Shown: positions 25,257 through 34,067, numbered from the stretch's first letter. The stretch is 64,000 bases of DNA from Streptomyces sp. NBC_01232 (GCF_035989885.1 NZ_CP108518.1:8175001-8239000), one strand, 5' to 3'. Translations and numbers: made by a program. The notes: generated by a model from the sequence alone, not told the origin.

Positions 25257-26598
25257 CCCGGGGGGTGCGCGGGGCCGGCGTCGCGGGCGCCGGTCCCAGG
25301 GTGGTGGTCCCGGGCGCCGCCCGGTGCCCCAGGCCCGTGCGGTACGCGTCCATGGCCGCCTCGACCCGTCCCGTACGCCGCAGCAGATCGCCCAGCAGCC
25401 GGCACAGGTCGGCGAGATCGCCCGTCGCCCCGCTGCGCTCCAGCAGCGCCAGCGCCTGTACGTAGTGTTCCTCCGCGGACTCCGCCTCGCCGCGCTCCTC
25501 GGCCATCAGGCCGAGGAGCCGGTGCGCCCCGCCCGCGTGCACGGCGCCGTGACTGTCCCCGAGCTCCAGCAGGGCCGAGAGCAGCCCGGCCGCCTCCTCG
25601 TACCGGCCCAGCTGGCGCAGTACGTCGGCCAGCTCGACCTCCACCTGCGCCGTGTAGAGCCCGGCGCGCCGCGCCGACAGCATGTCCCTGGCCGTGCGCA
25701 GCTCCCGCTCCGCCGAGGCGAGCTCGCCGTTCTGCGCCTGTACGTATCCGCGCATCCAGTGGCAGTGCGCCAGGTCGGTCCGCAGCCGCAACTGGCCGTA
25801 GATCTCCTGGGCCTTGGCCAGTGAGGCGTCCGCGTCGGCCACCCGCCCGCCGGCCAGGAAGGTCCGGGCCACCTGCCGGTGCATGCCGGCCACCAGCGCC
25901 GGGTCGCTGACCTGCGGAGCCAGCGCGAGTGCGAGCTCGGCGGCGCGGGCGGCGCGGGCGTGGGCACCCATGTCCAGGTACGGCCCGATGATCGCGGCGT
26001 TGAGGAGCACCAGTGCCTCGGGATCGGCGAGCCCGCTCGAGCCCAGCTCGTCGATGGCGGATTCCAGCAGGTAGCAGGCGTAACGCAGTTCGCCGGCCAG
26101 CAGGTGCGCGACGGCCCGGCCGCGGATCGGCCGGGCCCGGCGGGGCAGGGGCTCGTCCGCCAGGAGGCGCTCGGCCGCCTCGAAGTGACCGATCGCGTCC
26201 GGCAGTTCGCCGGACTCCAGCGCGCATTCGCCGAGCCCGAGCCGCGCCTCCGCCTGTTCGGGGGCCAGCCCGAGCGCTTCTGCTTCGCCGAGCAGCCGCC
26301 GGTAGCGTACGGCGGCCTCGTCGGCCGCACCCGTGGCGAGGGTCTGCTGGGCGTCGGTGAGCGCGAGCCGCAGCTCGGTGGCCAGGTGGGCGGGTCGGCC
26401 GGTGGCCAGCTCCTCGTACGAGGTCCCCAGGCGGTCGGCGAGGAAGCGCAATGCCGTCTCGGAGGGCCGTACCTTGCCCGACTCCAGCGTGGAGATGTAG
26501 GCCGAGGTGTAGGAGGGCTCGGCCAATTGCCGCTGCGTCAGACCGAGTTCACCGCGCATGCGCTGAACCCTGCGACCGATCCGCGCCGGTTCGTCCAT
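25219..26598 (-). CDS. XRE-family helix-turn-helix regulator with TPR repeats
   Basis: 459 residues. An XRE helix-turn-helix occupies about residues 6-60 (RVQRMRGELGLTQRQLAEPS and ESGKVRPSETALRFLADRLG). The rest to about 430 is a series of tetratricopeptide-like helical pairs, as in peptide-responsive or scaffold-type regulators of Streptomyces. The start at 26598 has a GGGGGAC ribosome site. It is divergent from a secreted M64 peptidase with repeated AAACGG elements between, so regulation of the peptidase is a reasonable inference. The final 30 residues are proline and threonine rich. Confidence 0.87.
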   Translation of the reverse strand: MDEPARIGRRVQRMRGELGLTQRQLAEPSYTSAYISTLESGKVRPSETALRFLADRLGTSYEELATGRPAHLATELRLALTDAQQTLATGAADEAAVRYRRLLGEAEALGLAPEQAEARLGLGECALESGELPDAIGHFEAAERLLADEPLPRRARPIRGRAVAHLLAGELRYACYLLESAIDELGSSGLADPEALVLLNAAIIGPYLDMGAHARAARAAELALALAPQVSDPALVAGMHRQVARTFLAGGRVADADASLAKAQEIYGQLRLRTDLAHCHWMRGYVQAQNGELASAERELRTARDMLSARRAGLYTAQVEVELADVLRQLGRYEEAAGLLSALLELGDSHGAVHAGGAHRLLGLMAEERGEAESAEEHYVQALALLERSGATGDLADLCRLLGDLLRRTGRVEAAMDAYRTGLGHRAAPGTTTLGPAPATPAPRTPRVSGSRSAAGPAE

Positions 26599-26680
26599 GA
26601 AGTCCCCCTGGTTGCTCGAACTCCCCAGTATTCAGGGGGAGCAGGCATTGCGCACGTCCCGTGCGCCACCTAGTTTAAGC

Positions 26681-26719
26681 AACCGATTCACTGCACTTAA
26701 CAAACGGTTTAACAAACCG
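26681..26719. promoter_or_regulatory. Divergent promoter with CGGTTT-AAC-AAACCG palindrome
   Basis: The gap between the XRE-TPR gene and the M64 peptidase gene is strikingly AT-rich here. It contains the perfect palindrome CGGTTT-AAC-AAACCG (26705-26719) and direct repeats AACAAACGG / AACAAACCG. Both promoters are probably here, and the palindrome is a candidate XRE site. Confidence 0.5.
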
Positions 26720-26748
26720 CTCAACTTCCGTTCCCGGGGGAGGACTTC

Positions 26749-28164
26749 ATGGATCCAGTCAGAGGCGCAGTCGGGGGACCGGCCGAGGTACCGGCAGGAG
26801 GACCGGCCCGGCGTCGTCCGGCCGTGCGCCCGGCCTGGCGCGTAGCTCTCGCGGCGATCTGCGCCACCGCCGCACTGGTGGCCGCCGGACCCGCGGACGC
26901 GGCGGGTGGCGCGGGTGCCGCGGGCGCTCCCCGGGTGGAGGTCGAGATACCGGGGCCGGAACACGGTGGTGACGCCGGCTCGGGCCACGCCCGCGTCCCC
27001 GCCGCAGGCAGCCCCGCGAAGGCCTCGGGCCGGCTCTCCCCGGCCGAGCGGGCGGCCGACGGCGGGGTCACCAAGATGATCGACAACGGCTCCACCGCGG
27101 ACCGCCTCGACGTGGTGGTCATCGGCGACGGCTACACCGCCGACGAGCTGGCACGGTTCCACACCGACGCCGAGCAGAAATGGGCCGAGGTGACCGCCGT
27201 CGAGCCCTACACCACGTACCGCAACCTCTTCAACGTCTGGACGGTCGACGCGGTCTCGCACGACTCCGGAGTCTCGGGCGACCCGGACCCGGCCACCGTC
27301 CGCGACACCGCCCTCGGCTCGTACTTCTGGTGCGAGAACATCGAGCGGCTGCTCTGCATCGACCAGCCCAAGGTCGACGCGTACGTGGCGAAGGCGCCCG
27401 CCGCCGACCTCGTCATCGTCCTGGCCAACAGCGCCAAGTACGGCGGGGCGGGCTACAACGAGCCCAGCGCCACCCTCGGCTACGAGGGCATATCGACGGC
27501 CTCCGCGGGCCACCCGAAGTCCGGCCAGGTCGCCATCCACGAGACCGGCCACTCCCTCGGCAAGCTCGCCGACGAATACTTCTACCCGGGCGTCCCGGAC
27601 TACGAGAAGTACACCGGCCCCGAGCCCGCCGAATCCAACAGTTCGGCCCTGACCGCCGAACGCATGGCCGACCGGCGGGCCAAGTGGCACCGCTGGCTCG
27701 GCGAGGAATCACCGGACGGCGGCACGGTCGGCGCGTACGAGGGCGGCAACTACTTCGTGACCGGGCTCTACCGGCCCACCGACAACTCGCTCATGCGGGT
27801 CCTGGGCAAGCCCTTCAACCTGCCCGGGGTCGAGTCGATGATCGGCGGCTTCTACCAGCACGCGCGGATCGTCAGCCCGGTCACCCCGACGGACCGCACC
27901 CTACGGCTGCGCAACACGGCGAAGGTGTCCGTACCGAAGCTGGCCGGTGCGGACGGCCGTCAGCTCGTGGTCCGCTGGTACCTCGACGGCCGGGAGCTGA
28001 AGCGGTTCGCGGGCCGCACGGAGGTGCCGGTGGCGGAGCTGTGGCTCTTCGACCTCCGCACGCACCGCCTGTCGGTCACGGCGGAGGACCGCACCCCGTC
28101 GGTGCGCGACCCGAAGGTCATCCGCACCCTGCGCTCCACGGTGGACTGGAACGTCCGCCTGTAG
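26749..28164 (+). CDS. Secreted M64-family (IgA peptidase-like) metallopeptidase
   Basis: 471 residues. A positively charged start and the hydrophobic stretch VALAAICATAALVAAG, ending near ADA at about residue 52, form a signal peptide. The zinc site is HETGHSLGKLADEY, with H264, E265 and H268 in the HExxH motif and the downstream acidic ligand typical of M64. The upstream beta strand RLDVVVIGDGYTADEL is also characteristic of the family. A beta-rich C-terminal domain follows from about 390. It acts outside the cell on proteins. The ATG follows GGGGGAGG. Confidence 0.9.
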   Translation: MDPVRGAVGGPAEVPAGGPARRRPAVRPAWRVALAAICATAALVAAGPADAAGGAGAAGAPRVEVEIPGPEHGGDAGSGHARVPAAGSPAKASGRLSPAERAADGGVTKMIDNGSTADRLDVVVIGDGYTADELARFHTDAEQKWAEVTAVEPYTTYRNLFNVWTVDAVSHDSGVSGDPDPATVRDTALGSYFWCENIERLLCIDQPKVDAYVAKAPAADLVIVLANSAKYGGAGYNEPSATLGYEGISTASAGHPKSGQVAIHETGHSLGKLADEYFYPGVPDYEKYTGPEPAESNSSALTAERMADRRAKWHRWLGEESPDGGTVGAYEGGNYFVTGLYRPTDNSLMRVLGKPFNLPGVESMIGGFYQHARIVSPVTPTDRTLRLRNTAKVSVPKLAGADGRQLVVRWYLDGRELKRFAGRTEVPVAELWLFDLRTHRLSVTAEDRTPSVRDPKVIRTLRSTVDWNVRL

Positions 28165-28221
28165 GGCGTGTGGCGTGAATCGAAGTGCCGGCGATCGCGG
28201 GCGGATCTCAGCAGTCCGCCG

Positions 28222-28788
28222 TCATCTCCCTGGGGAAATGACGTCCTCCAGTGTCCGGGGTGTGGGATAGATGCGCTCCGCAGGGAACAAGCGCTGTGCC
28301 TTGGCGGCCTGCCCGGTCTGTATCAGGGTCGAAGCCTTTCGGATCTGAGGGGTGAGGTCGGTGAGACCGACGATCCAGTCGTCGGTGAACGTGCGGATCA
28401 GATGACGACCGATGCCGACCTGGATGCTGTAGTGGTTCAGTGCCGCCCCGCGCGGCGAGCGCTCCGGGTCCCACTGGACATGTACGGCTGCCCGGGCCGT
28501 CGCCACCGGGTCGGCGGTCGTCAGCACGGCCCGGGACAAGGCCTCCTCCCAGCCCTCCCGGGTGATCCGCACCGCGAGAACGCGTTCCTGGCCGGGCTTG
28601 CGGGCCCAGTTGCTGCGGTGCATCAGCCACATGAACGACGGCTTGATCCACGTCATCCGGCCGAACGAGAACGGCGCGGCGAAGCGGCCCGCTCGCAGTG
28701 CGGCGTCAGCTATGGCGGGCGAGTAGGCCTGATAGACCACGATCGTGCGAGCGTCGTAGTCGGCACGAATCTGATGCTGGGGCGTCAT
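28222..28788 (-). CDS. DUF4291 family protein
   Basis: 188 residues from ATG 28788 (GTG 28797 also possible). Family hallmarks are [19 protein letters not shown] near the start, [16 protein letters not shown] in the middle and the [10 protein letters not shown] segment. DUF4291 proteins occur in bacteria and fungi and have no established activity. The conserved Arg, Tyr, Trp and Asp residues look enzymatic, but that is inference. It stands as a single gene between the M64 peptidase and a divergent SUKH protein. Confidence 0.85.
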   Translation of the reverse strand: MTPQHQIRADYDARTIVVYQAYSPAIADAALRAGRFAAPFSFGRMTWIKPSFMWLMHRSNWARKPGQERVLAVRITREGWEEALSRAVLTTADPVATARAAVHVQWDPERSPRGAALNHYSIQVGIGRHLIRTFTDDWIVGLTDLTPQIRKASTLIQTGQAAKAQRLFPAERIYPTPRTLEDVISPGR

Positions 28789-28900
28789 CCTCCGCACCCT
28801 GCCATCTGCTCCGCCGACGCGGCGAGCGGATTCTGCCTGCCCCGCCCCGTGGCCGGTGGGCGGCGATCAGGCTGTCAGTGTCCTTCTCTAGGCTCAGCTC

Positions 28901-30052
28901 ATGACAAAAGACCTGGTCCGGGATTCGTGGGTCCGCATCGACGAGTGGCTGCGCGAGAAGGCCCCTCGCACCTTCGCCACGCTCGGGCCGCCCGCGGGCC
29001 ATGAGGAGATAGCGGCGGCAGAGGAGGAACTGGGCGTCACCTTCCCTCCCGATCTGGTCGCGTCACTGCTCCGGCACAACGGGGCTCTGGACGGCGCGGA
29101 AGCCTTCCGGTTCAGCACGCACGACCGGCTGCTGTCGGTGAGCGAGATCGTCGGGGACACCAGGTTCATGCGCAGCATCGCCGAGGACCTGAACGAGGAG
29201 GAGGCCGAGCACTACTGGATCGACGCCTACTTGAAGTTCGGTTCCTACGGGGTGACGGCCGACGGTCTCACGATCGACTGCCGCCGGGGGCAGGACTCCT
29301 ACGGCGCGATCGGACGCTTCTTCGATGAGACCGGCACCGACTTCGGGCGGGCCGACTCGCTGGGCGCGTATCTGGCAGACCTGGCCGACCAGCTGGACGG
29401 GGGCCGGGACGGGGGTGCCATCACGTTCAACGGCCGGTTGTTCTGGGAACGGGTCGGTCCTCCCGGACCGGACTGGGGCAGCGCCGATGATCCCCTTCCC
29501 CGACCGGACAAGCAGCTGCCGGAGCTGGACCTGTCCTGCAGTCCCACCGATGTCCTGCATGTCGGTTTCCTCGACGGTCTCGAGGAACTCGGTGCGCTGC
29601 TGGCGGTCCTGCCTCGTGAGCAGGTGGCCAAGGCCGCGCGGAAGCAGCTGCGCAGAGTGGCCGTGGAAACGGGCCTGAACAAGTACCCGGAGATCAGGTC
29701 GGCCCTGGACGCGCTGGACCGGGGCGAATCCCCACCACGTCCGGAACAGGCCGACCCGCTGGCCCTGCGACTGCGCACGGTGATCGTGCAGGCGAACACC
29801 CACCGGGACGCTCCTCGCAGGTGGGCCGCGGAGAAGATGGTGCACGGAATCTGGGGCTCGCCCCACAGGTCCGTGTGCGAGAGCGCGAGCATCCGCGCCC
29901 GTCTCACTGTCGACTGGCGTACGGATCTGCACGCGGACCTGGGCAATCCGCCACTGCCATCGATACCTGACGATCGCTTCTGGGGGACCCTGGCCAATCC
30001 CGCCATCGACTCCAGCTGGCATGCGGCTCAGTACGCCCAGGACCAGGACTGA
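28901..30052 (+). CDS. SMI1/KNR4 (SUKH) family protein
   Basis: 383 residues. The SUKH fold covers about residues 30-175: AAAEEELGVTFPPDLVASLLRHNG and a GAYLADLADQL helix near the end. Residues 200-383 are an alpha-helical extension with no recognised domain. SUKH proteins are often immunity proteins against polymorphic toxins or act as intracellular scaffolds. No toxin gene lies next to it, so an orphan immunity role is possible but not shown. A strong hairpin terminator follows. Confidence 0.78.
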   Translation: MTKDLVRDSWVRIDEWLREKAPRTFATLGPPAGHEEIAAAEEELGVTFPPDLVASLLRHNGALDGAEAFRFSTHDRLLSVSEIVGDTRFMRSIAEDLNEEEAEHYWIDAYLKFGSYGVTADGLTIDCRRGQDSYGAIGRFFDETGTDFGRADSLGAYLADLADQLDGGRDGGAITFNGRLFWERVGPPGPDWGSADDPLPRPDKQLPELDLSCSPTDVLHVGFLDGLEELGALLAVLPREQVAKAARKQLRRVAVETGLNKYPEIRSALDALDRGESPPRPEQADPLALRLRTVIVQANTHRDAPRRWAAEKMVHGIWGSPHRSVCESASIRARLTVDWRTDLHADLGNPPLPSIPDDRFWGTLANPAIDSSWHAAQYAQDQD

Positions 30053-30075
30053 CCCCCGGGGTTTCCGGTTCCACC

Positions 30076-30115
30076 GGAGCGCTCCAGCCGGCGGCCCCGC
30101 CGGCTGGAGCGCTCC
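30076..30115. terminator. Perfect 18-bp hairpin between convergent genes
   Basis: Arms GGAGCGCTCCAGCCGGCG and CGCCGGCTGGAGCGCTCC pair perfectly with a GCCC loop. It lies between the SUKH gene and the convergent quinone oxidoreductase gene, so it can terminate both. Confidence 0.88.
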
Positions 30116-30179
30116 GTAGCAGCGGGGTGCGACCGAGCACTGCACCTGTCCCATGGGCCCTTGCCCTGCCGATGCCCGG

Positions 30180-31154
30180 TCACGTGAGGTGCGGCGCGAT
30201 CCGCACGATGCTCTTGCCGTATGTCCTTCCCCCGGCGAGCCGGTCCAGCGCCTGATCGAGGTCGGTCATCTCGTACTCTGCGGTGATGTCCGGCCGGATG
30301 TGGCCCTCGGCCGCGGCCCGCAGGGCGTGCCGGGCGCTGCCGGCGAGCCGTTCGGGGTGGGTCCGGCTGAGCAGGTCGCTGTTGTAGGACAGTGCGGACC
30401 GGCCGCTCATCAGCAGTTCGTCGCTGTCGAGTGCCACGGGCGCGGAGCCGGCCAGGGCGCCGTACATTGCCAGCCGCCCGTGGGGGGCCAGCCACCGCAG
30501 GCTGGCCAGGCGGGTGGGGCCCCCGACCGGGTCGAGGACGACGTCGAACGGTTCCTCTCCCGTCGGCCCGTTCTCCCCCGCCCCGGCGAACTCGGCACGT
30601 GTGATCAGCCGGTCGTAGCCGAAGCGAGCGGCGTAGGCCGCGCGTTCGGAGTCGCCGACGACGCCTACGATCCGCCCGGCGCCGGCGGCCCGGGCGAACT
30701 GGGCGGCCATGGTGCCGACGCCGCCGGCCGCTGCGTGGACCAGGACGCGCTCGCCCGGCCGCACCTGGGTGACCGTGTGGATCAGGTCGTATGCGGTCGG
30801 AGTCGCCCAGCCGAACGCGGCGGCGGTGCGCGGGTCGAGCCCCCCGGCGTCGAAGGTGAGCGCGGCAGAGGCGATCACCACCTCGGCGAAGGCGCCTCCT
30901 CCGGTCAGGGCGGTGACCGCCCGTCCCAGCAGGGCCTCGTCGACACCGGGGCCGACATCGACGACCTGCCCCGCGGCCTCGAACCCGGAGACGAAGGGCC
31001 TCGCTACCGGGAAGTGGCCGCGGCGCACGAGCTCGTCGCCCCACTGGATTCCGGCGTAGCGGACGGCGATGGCGACCTGGCCGGGGCCGGGCGCGGGCCG
31101 GTCGATGTCGGTCAGCCGGAACCGGTCGTCGGTGTCGAGGACGACAGCCTTCAT
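30180..31154 (-). CDS. Zinc-independent quinone oxidoreductase (MDR family)
   Basis: 324 residues from ATG 31154 (GGGAG upstream). Medium-chain dehydrogenase fold: N-terminal GroES-like domain with RYAGIQWGDELVRRG, then the nucleotide-binding domain with AAAGGVGTMAAQFARAAGA and VVGDSERAAYAARFGYD. The structural and catalytic zinc cysteines of alcohol dehydrogenases are absent, which fits NADPH:quinone reductase. The divergent MarR gene and two palindromes in the gap indicate induction by quinones or electrophiles. Confidence 0.88.
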   Translation of the reverse strand: MKAVVLDTDDRFRLTDIDRPAPGPGQVAIAVRYAGIQWGDELVRRGHFPVARPFVSGFEAAGQVVDVGPGVDEALLGRAVTALTGGGAFAEVVIASAALTFDAGGLDPRTAAAFGWATPTAYDLIHTVTQVRPGERVLVHAAAGGVGTMAAQFARAAGAGRIVGVVGDSERAAYAARFGYDRLITRAEFAGAGENGPTGEEPFDVVLDPVGGPTRLASLRWLAPHGRLAMYGALAGSAPVALDSDELLMSGRSALSYNSDLLSRTHPERLAGSARHALRAAAEGHIRPDITAEYEMTDLDQALDRLAGGRTYGKSIVRIAPHLT

Positions 31155-31170
31155 GTCTGCGCTCCCTGGT

Positions 31171-31228
31171 GAGTCAGTATGCTGATACAGGTGCTGTGGA
31201 GACCGTAGGTGAATCAGCATGCTGAGTC
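31171..31228. promoter_or_regulatory. Two MarR operators, GAxTCAGyATGCTGA type
   Basis: Palindromes GAGTCAGTATGCTGATAC (31171-31188) and GAATCAGCATGCTGAGTC (31211-31228) share a TCAG-TATG/CATG-CTGA core and lie 40 bp apart, about four DNA turns. They fill the gap between the quinone oxidoreductase and MarR genes. Binding would repress both genes. Confidence 0.72.
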
Positions 31229-31261
31229 AACTAAGGGAGCTGATTCAAAATGGAGGAATCG

Positions 31262-31735
31262 ATGGTCGCCACGGCGGCGAACCAGGGAGCCGGGATCCCG
31301 GCCGAGGACCACCTGTGCGGACGCATCCGGCGCGCCGAACAGGCCCTGATGGGCCACCACGAGGCCGTCCTGCGAAGCCACGGCCTGACCATGACGCAGT
31401 ACACCGTGATGCTCGTGCTCGCGGCGGAAGCGGACCTGTCCGGCGCCCAGCTCGCCCGGGCCTGCGGCGTCACCCAGCAGACCATGGCAACGGTCCTGAC
31501 CGGCCTGCACAAGAAGGACCTCATCGCCCGTACGCCGTCACCGGCCCACGCCAAGGTCCTCCTCACCTCCTTGACCGACCAGGGTCGCAGCGTGCTGGAC
31601 CGCGCCTATGAGGAGGTCATCGTCCTCGAACGCGCCCTCGCCGAGGCCTTCAAGCCTGGGGAGTACGCCGCCCTCTGCGCCCTGCTGGAGCGCGCCACCA
31701 CCGTGCTTGCCGAGCAGACCCCCCGCCGCCGGTAG
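31262..31735 (+). CDS. MarR-family regulator of the quinone oxidoreductase
   Basis: 157 residues from ATG 31262, which has GGAGG 5 bp upstream; ATG 31250 is an alternative. Winged helix with TMTQYTVMLVLAAEADLSGAQ split by the family turn, recognition helix CGVTQQTMATVLTGLHKKD and wing RTPSPAHAKVLLTSLT. The usual D-x-R in the wing is replaced by H-A-K. Operator pair upstream as described. The ligand is probably a quinone or other electrophile, given its divergent partner. Confidence 0.87.
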   Translation: MVATAANQGAGIPAEDHLCGRIRRAEQALMGHHEAVLRSHGLTMTQYTVMLVLAAEADLSGAQLARACGVTQQTMATVLTGLHKKDLIARTPSPAHAKVLLTSLTDQGRSVLDRAYEEVIVLERALAEAFKPGEYAALCALLERATTVLAEQTPRRR

Positions 31736-31834
31736 CCCGGCGCTGTGGTCGCTCGTGGAGGGCGGCCACCTCAACCCGGTTGAGCGCTGAAGCGGTCCGT
31801 CCGCGACACACACGAAGACCCAGGAACCTCGGTC

Positions 31835-32206
31835 TCAGCAGTTGGTGGCACCGATGTGTGCGCGGCCGGGGTTCGAGCAGGCGTTGTTGGTGTTGGTGCC
31901 CTGTTGGCCGTTGAGGCTGTCGTTGCCGTTGCCGCCTTCGGGACGGTCGTTGCCGTCACCGCCGCACAGCAGGTCGTTGCCGCCGAGGCCGTTGACGACG
32001 TCGTTGCCGCCGAGGCCGAAGATCGCGTCGGGTCCCGCGGCACACCGCCGCGCGGGTGCATGCCCCATGCCGCCGAATCCGCCCGGCGGTGCGAACGGGT
32101 CCCTGCGCCGCTCCGGCTCCGGTCCGAAAGCATCACTCCGCCCGGTCGCAGTCGAGCTCAGTGGGCGAGCCGGCGAACACCGCCTGCGCCGCGCGCCCGG
32201 ACGCAC
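31835..32206 (-). CDS. Short RTX (hemolysin-type) calcium-binding repeat protein, possibly truncated
   Basis: Residues 58-100 hold RTX nonapeptides: GPDAIFGLGGNDVVNGLGGN, LLCGGDGNDRPEGG and GNGNDSLNGQQG, a calcium-binding beta roll. The first 57 residues are arginine and proline rich, with no signal peptide, unlike related secreted Streptomyces proteins. An internal ATG at 32068 begins just before the repeats. It may therefore be a 3' fragment of a longer secreted gene. Confidence 0.5.
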   Translation of the reverse strand: MRPGARRRRCSPARPLSSTATGRSDAFGPEPERRRDPFAPPGGFGGMGHAPARRCAAGPDAIFGLGGNDVVNGLGGNDLLCGGDGNDRPEGGNGNDSLNGQQGTNTNNACSNPGRAHIGATNC

Positions 32207-32236
32207 CTGGCCGGGCGACCACCCGGGTGGAACGGG

Positions 32237-32620
32237 TCAGAAAACGGTGACCGTGAAGGGGTTGTCCACGTAGTTGCCGTTGAGGTCGTACGTGAAGACG
32301 GTGACCGAGTCCGGACCGCAGGTCGAGTTCGGGTCCGTGCTGAAGCTCCGGCGGTTGGAATTGGGCAGCTCGACGTGGACCACGCTGAACGCCAGGTTCA
32401 CCTCTTCGCTGACGTTGACGCAGTACCGCCCGGTGTTGACGTGACGCACCCAGTCGATGTTCTTCGCCCGCTTCAGCGCACCGGCGGCACTGACATCAGC
32501 CGCCGCCTGCACGTACGGCGAGGTGATCGGCCTCGGGTCGGCCGCGGCGGCGGCCGCGGGGGCGGCGAGAGCCCCGGTCAGGGCGAGCGCGGCTGGCAGG
32601 ACGGGCAGGAAACGGAACAT
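32237..32620 (-). CDS. Small secreted protein, function unknown
   Basis: 127 residues with a clear signal peptide, MFRFLPVLPAALALTGALAA, and an AxA cleavage region near residue 25. The mature part (about 100 residues) is beta-rich with two cysteines (C67 region and C102 region) that could form a disulfide. No domain recognised. A beta-sandwich exoprotein is likely. Confidence 0.72.
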   Translation of the reverse strand: MFRFLPVLPAALALTGALAAPAAAAAADPRPITSPYVQAAADVSAAGALKRAKNIDWVRHVNTGRYCVNVSEEVNLAFSVVHVELPNSNRRSFSTDPNSTCGPDSVTVFTYDLNGNYVDNPFTVTVF

Positions 32621-32769
32621 GACTCACACTCCCGGCGAGGGCGCCCTACAGCGAGTTGCGGACGATCCACCCACATTCGACCAGCGCGCACCGAGGCGCG
32701 CCGACACGCTGGTCCGGCATCGGCCAACCGGGCCCGAAAGTCACCCGCGTGGCCCGGACACCCCTGGCC

Positions 32770-32884
32770 TCACACCACGGTGACGGAGTGACGGACCCCG
32801 CGTCGAACAGATGGCCCTGCGTGGTGCGGGGCAGCCGTGGTCGGCTGCGCCCGTCCTGAGGCGTAACCCCCGCCCGCAATTTCA
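32770..32884 (-). pseudogene. Decayed 3' fragment of a sulfite-oxidase-like molybdoenzyme gene
   Basis: On the minus strand the nucleotides following CACGCAGGGC match the last codons of the intact molybdoenzyme gene at 44700-45980. The intact gene ends NTQGYLFDAVVRHPVTVV; the fragment reads TQGHLFDAG and then, after a single missing base, continues in step to a TGA at 32770-32772. Upstream, QDGRSRPRLP aligns with ATGRTQPDRS for about ten more codons before similarity fades near 32884. No other part of the gene is nearby. It is a remnant rather than a gene. Confidence 0.65.
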
Positions 32885-32916
32885 CATCCGGGAGGAGTGC
32901 GGGGTCCCCATGTTGG

Positions 32917-33729
32917 TCACCTCCCGCGGAGCGAGGGGTGGGGGTGTGCGGCGTGCAGTACCTTGGCGGCGCCGCGGAGGGCGGCGGTGTGCGGCGCCGG
33001 GGCCACGTGCAGGGGGGTCCGCAGCGTGTCGGTGAGCCGGTGGGCGAGGTCGGGGACCAGTGCGCCGCCGCCGGCCAGGAGAGCGCCTCGTTCCAGGGCG
33101 CGGGCGGCGAGCCCCGTGGGGTCCTGGCGGACCATCGAGGTGATCATTCGGGCGACCGTCTCACTGATCCTCCCTGTGACGTCGGGGCTGCGGGCCGGGT
33201 CGTTGGTTCCCAGGGCGGTGCAGCGGGCGTCGACGACGGCGCCCTCGCCGAGGAGGACCACTTCGGTGTGGTGGGCGCCCACGTCCACCACGAGCAGCGG
33301 CCGGGTGAGGTCGGCGTCCGCGGTCAGGGCGATGGCGCGGGCGGCGGGCACGGTCAGGACGGTGCGCGGGCGCAGAACCTGTACGGCGGTGCGGGCGCGT
33401 TCCCGGTGCGCGGGGCCGTCGAGCACGGGCGTGGTGATCACGACCAGGGGGCGGGTGCGGCGGGGCAGGCGGGGGCGCAGGAGCCGGTCCAGCATCCGGG
33501 CGGTACCGGCGACGTCCACGATCGCACCGTGCCGGACGGGGTGGACCACCTTCGCCCCGGTGAAGGTGACGGTGGGCACGTCCAGGAGCATCCCGCGTCC
33601 CGCGACCCAGGCGCGGGTGCGGGCGCTGCCCAGTTCCAGGGCCAGGCCGCAGCACTGCCGGCACAGCGGCCAGGGCCGGTGACCGGTACGGGGGGCTGCG
33701 GCATCGGCGAAGGGGGTGCCGGCGGTCAC
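32917..33729 (-). CDS. MreB-like actin-family protein
   Basis: 270 residues from GTG 33729, overlapping the upstream zinc-finger gene by GTGA. Actin-ATPase features are the phosphate-1 segment GLALELGSARTRAW, phosphate-2 VVDVGAHHTEVVLLGEG and the adenosine motif LLAGGGALVPDLAHRL. At 270 residues it is shorter than true MreB (about 340), with subdomain IB reduced, as in a group of small rod-shape-determining-like proteins in Streptomyces. Its partners here are DksA/TraR-like proteins, so a role in stress or dormancy rather than cell shape is possible. Confidence 0.78.
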   Translation of the reverse strand: MTAGTPFADAAAPRTGHRPWPLCRQCCGLALELGSARTRAWVAGRGMLLDVPTVTFTGAKVVHPVRHGAIVDVAGTARMLDRLLRPRLPRRTRPLVVITTPVLDGPAHRERARTAVQVLRPRTVLTVPAARAIALTADADLTRPLLVVDVGAHHTEVVLLGEGAVVDARCTALGTNDPARSPDVTGRISETVARMITSMVRQDPTGLAARALERGALLAGGGALVPDLAHRLTDTLRTPLHVAPAPHTAALRGAAKVLHAAHPHPSLRGR

Positions 33730-34067
33730 CGTCCGGCCTCCCGTACCTGCTGGCATCGGGCGCAGTAGCGTGCCTGCGGCACGATCATCAGACGCTCGCG
33801 GTCGATGGGCCGCCGACACAAGTGACAGGCGCCGTAGCGGCCGTCCGCAATGCGAAGCAGTGCGGCCCGGACGTCGACGAAGACCATGTACGCGGCGGCG
33901 GCGAGCGCCACATGCACCTCGGCCTGGTGGTCCGGAGCCGGATGCGCGGCGGTGAGCCTGCACAGCTGTTCCCGGCGGAAGACGAGCTGTTCGTGCAGGT
34001 TCTCCCGCAGCGTGGCGATGTCCGCCGGCGACAGGTGTGTGCTCTGCCGGGCGATGGTCTGTTTCAT
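33726..34067 (-). CDS. DksA/TraR C4-type zinc-finger protein (second of pair)
   Basis: 113 residues. An N-terminal coiled-coil-like helix pair (about 15-70) leads to the C4 zinc finger, with CHLCRRPIDRERL and YCARCQ. DksA/TraR proteins bind RNA polymerase through the secondary channel and alter stringent-response transcription. This copy lacks the acidic DxxD tip of E. coli DksA. Its stop overlaps the MreB-like start. Confidence 0.85.
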   Translation of the reverse strand: MKQTIARQSTHLSPADIATLRENLHEQLVFRREQLCRLTAAHPAPDHQAEVHVALAAAAYMVFVDVRAALLRIADGRYGACHLCRRPIDRERLMIVPQARYCARCQQVREAGR

